A stretch of DNA of 64,000 bases from Syntrophaceae bacterium UBA6078. GTDB lineage: Bacteria; Desulfobacterota; Syntrophia; Syntrophales; UBA2210. The position numbers and the translations under genes were made by a program. This document shows, in pieces, positions 60,602 to 64,000 of the stretch (its first letter is position 1; each line of letters starts with the position of its first letter). A model generated the notes under the pieces. That model was given only the letters and a program-made list of their open reading frames with translations, ran no database searches and was not told the DNA's origin. The stretch covers positions 62,001 to 126,000 of the forward strand of contig DIXO01000028.1 of assembly GCA_002428735.1 (NCBI GenBank), written 5' to 3'.

Positions 60602-61282
60602 TTGATAATCCAAAGTGTAACGGGAAGCATCACCGAACACCTCCGCGACCTCATAATGACAGGGGAGCTGAAAGCGGGAGCGAAACTCAGCGAGGTCGAA
60701 GTATCAACGCAGTTGGGTGTCAGCAGGCCTCCTTTGAGAGAGGCTTTCAGGAAATTGGAAAATGAGTATCTGATTGTCGCAAAACCGAGGAGGGGCGTGT
60801 TTGTAGCAGAGATTTCAGTCGCTGATTGCGAACATGTCTACGAGGCGCGCAAGATGCTCGAATGCGAGGCGGTCTCCATTCTCAAAAGCAAGAACATTCG
60901 AGTGATTCCCGGCATTGAAGAGGCCCTGAAGGTGTCTGAAAATTACATCCTTTCCGAAGACGACGATTCAAAAGCCATACTCAGTTTCTTCAATGTTATG
61001 TCTGCTTTTCACAAAAGAATCATAGAGGCGACGCAAAACGAATGGATCGTTCGCTTTTATGAGTGCCTGAGTTCGAGCCTGACCCGCTACCAGGTGTTAT
61101 ATCTGCATATCGCCGGCAGCAAAGAGGTATCCTTAGCCGATCACAGGGCCATCTACCATAAAATCAAACGGGGGCTCTATGAGGAAGCCCGCATGGACAT
61201 GATCAACCATATCAACAGAACGAGATTTCTCTTGGAGGAGGAACTCACAAAAGTATCTTCTGAAGAAGCCTGTATTGCGTAA
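60602..61282 (+). CDS. GntR-family regulator, FadR/FCD type
   Basis: A 226-residue transcription factor. The N-terminal winged helix (about 8-70) includes DLIMTGELKAGAKLSEVEVSTQLGVSRPPLREAFRKL in part. The C-terminal FCD all-helical domain (about 80-215) has metal-binding histidines in AFHKRI and DHRAIY. FCD proteins commonly sense carboxylates such as lactate, gluconate or oxo-acids. I choose the TTG at 60602, 5 bases after GGAGG; the TTG at 60590 precedes that ribosome site. It probably controls the neighbouring dehydratase genes and itself. Confidence 0.88.
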   Translation: MIIQSVTGSITEHLRDLIMTGELKAGAKLSEVEVSTQLGVSRPPLREAFRKLENEYLIVAKPRRGVFVAEISVADCEHVYEARKMLECEAVSILKSKNIRVIPGIEEALKVSENYILSEDDDSKAILSFFNVMSAFHKRIIEATQNEWIVRFYECLSSSLTRYQVLYLHIAGSKEVSLADHRAIYHKIKRGLYEEARMDMINHINRTRFLLEEELTKVSSEEACIA

Positions 61283-61423
61283 CAGACGTCACTGCTTTTC
61301 TCAGGCAGCGTTGATTTTGTTTCTGTTTTCTCAGTGAGTTCAGGGAGTGTGTGGCGCCGGACACAGAGCACGGCAATGTGAAAGGCGCTGTTCGAATAAA
61401 CATTCAGAAAGGGAGGTGTAAAA

Positions 61424-62584
61424 ATGGAATTTCGAGGTTATTACAGGCCAGATGGGAAGATCGGCGCGAGAAATTACGTGGCGATTGTCCCGGCAGTTGG
61501 TTGCATCAACAATTTATGTTCTCACCTGGAGCGCTTGATCCGTGGTACCGTGGCGATACGTCACGACCAGGGTTGCCTGCACCCGCCTGCGGACACGGCA
61601 CAGGTCACGCGGACCCTCATCAATCTGGGTAAAAACCCGAATGTTGGAGGAGCTCTTGTCGTGGGCTTGGGATGTGAAATGGTTAAAGCGGAAGAGGTAT
61701 ATGAGGGGATCAAGGCGACCGGGAAGCCGGTTGACATGGTAGTGGTTCATCAGATCGGCGGCATGATAGATACGCTGGCGAAGGGTGCCCGCGCACTGGT
61801 GAACATTGTCGCCGAAGTCAGCGGTGTTCACAGAGAAAAGGCAGGTCTGGACAAGCTGGTCTTCGGGACGAAGTGCGGGTCTTCGGACACGACTTCAGGG
61901 TTATCATCCAACCTGGTGACCGGTGAGGTATGCCGGCTGATGACACAAAACGGCGGCAAATTCATTCAGGGTGAAATCTGCGACATCATGGGCGGGGAGT
62001 ATGCACTCAAAAATCTGAGCGTTGATAAGGAGCAGGGCGAGAAGATCGTGGATTACGTGCGCGATCTCTATATGCGGGGCTACTTTGTTGGCGCGGACAC
62101 CCGGGGATGCCAGATGACTGCGGGAAACGTCGCGGGCGGTTTGACGACCCTGGTGGAAAAGGCCCTTGGCGCAAATGCCAAGGGGGACGACGTTCCGATT
62201 CAGGGAACGCTCGATTACGCTGAAATACCTCCTGACAAACCAGGTCGATATATTATGAATTTCCCGGGGCACGGCTTCGAGAACCTCACCGGATCCGCGG
62301 CGGGTGGCGCCATTGTGCATCTGTTCACGACCGGAAGGGGCGCTCCGAACGGCAACCCGATTATGCCGACAGTCAAGCTGTGCGGCAACAGCAAGACCAT
62401 GAAAACTATGTCGGAACATATCGATGTCGATGTATCCTCGATTATTGACGAAACGGAAACCCTTGAACACGCCGGTGAGAGGCTGTACGAATTTGCCGTT
62501 GATGTCGCGAACGGCAGGCTCACGAAGTGTGAAATTCTTAATTTCGAGGGAATGGAAATTCTTATCAAGGGACCTGTGATGTAA
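61424..62584 (+). CDS. UxaA-family dehydratase/lyase, large subunit
   Basis: A 386-residue protein of the altronate/galactarate dehydratase superfamily, which also contains the SuyB subunit of sulfolactate sulfo-lyase. Conserved stretches are GRPDGKIGARNYV-like (here YRPDGKIGARNYVAIV), VGCINN, HDQGCLHPPADTAQ, GLGCEMVKAEE and FGTKCGSSDTTSGL, with cysteines suited to an iron-sulfur site. The small SAF domain is encoded separately behind it. Length is closer to SuyB-type and split UxaA than to the single-chain form (near 500). AAAGGGAGGTGTAAAA gives a strong ribosome site. Substrate: an acidic sugar, hydroxy acid or sulfolactate. Confidence 0.87.
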   Translation: MEFRGYYRPDGKIGARNYVAIVPAVGCINNLCSHLERLIRGTVAIRHDQGCLHPPADTAQVTRTLINLGKNPNVGGALVVGLGCEMVKAEEVYEGIKATGKPVDMVVVHQIGGMIDTLAKGARALVNIVAEVSGVHREKAGLDKLVFGTKCGSSDTTSGLSSNLVTGEVCRLMTQNGGKFIQGEICDIMGGEYALKNLSVDKEQGEKIVDYVRDLYMRGYFVGADTRGCQMTAGNVAGGLTTLVEKALGANAKGDDVPIQGTLDYAEIPPDKPGRYIMNFPGHGFENLTGSAAGGAIVHLFTTGRGAPNGNPIMPTVKLCGNSKTMKTMSEHIDVDVSSIIDETETLEHAGERLYEFAVDVANGRLTKCEILNFEGMEILIKGPVM

Positions 62585-62602
62585 ATCAAGGGAGGTGCTA
62601 AA

Positions 62603-62920
62603 ATGACAAAATATGCGAAGAGAATTTCGGAGAAAGATAATGTGGTAACCGCCGTAGCCGATTGCGTTGCCGGGGACACAGTGACGGTAAAATATAAAAA
62701 AGCAAAAACACAATATACCTGTAATCAGGATGTTCCCTTCGGGCATAAAATAGCCACTGTAGATATCCCAAAGGGTTCTGTAATCATCAAGTATGGTGAG
62801 ACCATCGGGAGTGCGAAGAAGGATATCAAAAAAGGCGATTGGGTCCATATCCATAATGTCAAGGATGATTACAAATGCCTGGACAAGAATGGCAAACCGC
62901 TTCCCGGTCAGGAGGATTAA
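62603..62920 (+). CDS. UxaA-family small subunit (SAF domain)
   Basis: A 105-residue SAF domain protein matching the N-terminal domain of altronate dehydratase and SuyA. It shows DNVVTAVADCVAGDTV, DVPFGHKIATVDIPKGSVIIKYGETIG in part, and KGDWVHIHNV with the conserved His. Its order is reversed: in most two-gene systems the SAF gene comes first. The 18-base gap and GGGAGGTGC site support co-translation. The lysine-rich ends are unusual for the genome. Confidence 0.9.
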   Translation: MTKYAKRISEKDNVVTAVADCVAGDTVTVKYKKAKTQYTCNQDVPFGHKIATVDIPKGSVIIKYGETIGSAKKDIKKGDWVHIHNVKDDYKCLDKNGKPLPGQED

Positions 62921-62932
62921 TAGATCAGCCCT

Positions 62933-62974
62933 TCCTCAGGAGCGGGAAACGCTCTGTTTCCCTGCTCCTGAGGA
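62933..62974 (+). other. Large perfect-type hairpin between the SAF gene and aconitase-X copy 2
   Basis: CCTCAGGAGC and GCTCCTGAGG (62934-62943, 62964-62973) enclose a second arm, GGGAAAC with GTTTCCC, around a five-base loop: 17 bp interrupted by one bulged T. No T run follows, so it may be an mRNA processing or stability element. The right arm ends close to an AGGAGG sequence. Confidence 0.75.
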
Positions 62975-63006
62975 GGTGTGTTACTCTCTAAGAAAAGGAA
63001 AAGAAC

Positions 63007-64000
63007 ATGTTTCTTGACAAAGAAGAGAAGGCTATGGCGGCCGGGGAATATGGACAGGGAATTCAGAAATGTATGGATTATCTTATCAAATTTGGAGAGG
63101 CCTTCGGCGCGGAGAAGATGGTCAAGATATCCAGCGCGCATACCATGCCTAAAGAGCCTGTCGAGCTGTTGCGTGAAATGACCGAAGGGGCCGCCGGCAC
63201 GGGCGCATTTACAACCCTGCACGCGGCGATGTCGGCATTCAGCGCGCGTAACTGGAAAGCGATGGGACTTCCTGAAACCTTCGCATCGACCGAACTTGAT
63301 TTGTATAACCAGCGGCGGGATATTTACACGAAATTGGGATTTATTCAAACGTACACCTGCCTGCCGATGCTCGTGGGAAACATTCCGAATAAAGGCGATT
63401 ATATATCCTGGATTGGATCAGGAGCTCAATTGCTTGCCAATTCTTTATTCGGCGCTCGGTGCAATCGCGACGGCACGGTTATTAATCTGGCAGCCGCAAT
63501 AACGGGACGGGCCCCCCTTCATGGGCTTTTCCTGGATGAGAATCGACACGCTCAAGTGCTTGTCACATTTAAAGGACTGGATTTCGGGAAACTCACGCAT
63601 GCCGATTTGGGGGCTATCGGGTATTACGTTGGCGCAAAGGCGCAAAACCGCAATGTTGTCATGGACGGAATTCCGGTGCGTCTCGACATAGACCAGATCA
63701 AGTATATGATGGCCCCGTTGGCTGTGTCCGGCGCGGTCAGCATATGCCACGTGGTCGGTCTCACCCCCGAAGCTCCGAGCCTGGAGGCAGCTTTGGGAAA
63801 TCGAGAACCTGAAGAAGTAATCACGGTTGGCAGGAAAGAAATGAAGGAAAGCATGGATCAGTATGCGTGGAATGGCGAAGACGTCGACATGGCTGTTTTC
63901 GGCTGCCCCCATTTATCCATTTCTGAAATCAAGGTAATGGCAGAGTTGTTGCGGGAGAAGAAACTGAAAAACAACAAACGACTGTGGGCTGGAATGCCAT
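63007..64000 (+). CDS. Aconitase-X large subunit, copy 2 (3' end outside window)
   Basis: 331 codons are visible and the frame is open at the window end. It opens with MFLDKEEKAMAAGEYGQG and aligns with copy 1 throughout. The cluster-ligand cysteines Cys118 (TYTCLPMLVG) and Cys300 (FGCPHLSISE) are present; the third would lie beyond base 64000. NSLFGARCNRDG and GLTPEAPSLEAALGN fit the family consensus better than copy 1. No swivel subunit is seen before the edge; it may follow downstream. AAAGGAAAAGAAC gives a modest ribosome site. A different substrate from copy 1, or a mixed complex, is possible. Confidence 0.88.
   Translation, partial: MFLDKEEKAMAAGEYGQGIQKCMDYLIKFGEAFGAEKMVKISSAHTMPKEPVELLREMTEGAAGTGAFTTLHAAMSAFSARNWKAMGLPETFASTELDLYNQRRDIYTKLGFIQTYTCLPMLVGNIPNKGDYISWIGSGAQLLANSLFGARCNRDGTVINLAAAITGRAPLHGLFLDENRHAQVLVTFKGLDFGKLTHADLGAIGYYVGAKAQNRNVVMDGIPVRLDIDQIKYMMAPLAVSGAVSICHVVGLTPEAPSLEAALGNREPEEVITVGRKEMKESMDQYAWNGEDVDMAVFGCPHLSISEIKVMAELLREKKLKNNKRLWAGMP

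Overview
The window is a GC-rich stretch (visibly well above 50 percent) of bacterial chromosome, mostly conserved housekeeping genes interrupted by a few AT-richer acquired segments. Gene content fits an anaerobic Gram-negative bacterium, most plausibly a Desulfobacterota (deltaproteobacterial) lineage. It has an RND efflux pump, a LolA-like protein, a heptose enzyme and a TonB-like protein (outer membrane), a 15-haem cytochrome fused to a membrane cytochrome b, ResB/CcsB cytochrome c maturation, a two-subunit class I fumarase and PEP synthase. The lineage is an inference from content and was not tested by phylogeny.

Layout. 1-4282 (minus): an RND pump cut by the window edge, its membrane fusion protein, and a PlsC acyltransferase. 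4493-6874 (plus): a nitroreductase and an acyl-CoA synthetase. 6867-16460 (minus): a long run serC-serA-purA-rsfS-comF-rfaE2-dksA-lolA-like-priA. 16635-18011: radA. 18152-19356: an AT-rich orphan gene and a REP-associated tyrosine transposase with matching inverted ends. 19436-21221: tRNA-Met, a zinc-ribbon coiled-coil protein, RNase HI and RNase P RNA. 21239-27179 (minus): ppsA, a stand-alone GlmU-type uridylyltransferase and two CNNM/CorC proteins. 27382-35153 (plus): uvrB, uvrC, an NlpC/P60 lipoprotein, an aminotransferase and a SPOR lipoprotein.

35401-38841 is the main discovery: an array of integron gene cassettes without a visible integrase (a CALIN). For three consecutive sites the 7-base left core box is the exact reverse complement of the core box that opens the same cassette, as integron recombination predicts, and a fourth cassette also obeys the rule. 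The cassettes carry a secreted protein plus a small membrane protein, a possible PD-(D/E)XK nuclease, a DUF5677-like protein, and a ribbon-helix-helix/MazF toxin-antitoxin pair.

39401-44844 (plus): rho, rpmE, prfA, a cyclophilin and an ABC-F ATPase. 45192-51667 is a respiratory block: a Tat-exported fumarate-reductase-like flavoprotein, a 15-haem/cytochrome b membrane protein, and ResB/CcsB. 51741-57146 holds an MFS transporter, a TonB-like protein, tadA, two tRNA-Ser genes, SRP RNA and dnaX-ybaB-recR.

57156-64000 is a dehydratase-rich region: two-subunit fumarase, a two-subunit aconitase-X enzyme, a GntR/FCD regulator with a clear promoter-operator, a split UxaA-type (altronate dehydratase/sulfolactate lyase family) enzyme, and a second aconitase-X large subunit cut by the window end. 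The substrate cannot be read from sequence. The grouping suggests catabolism of a hydroxy-carboxylic or sugar acid, and may be an undescribed pathway.
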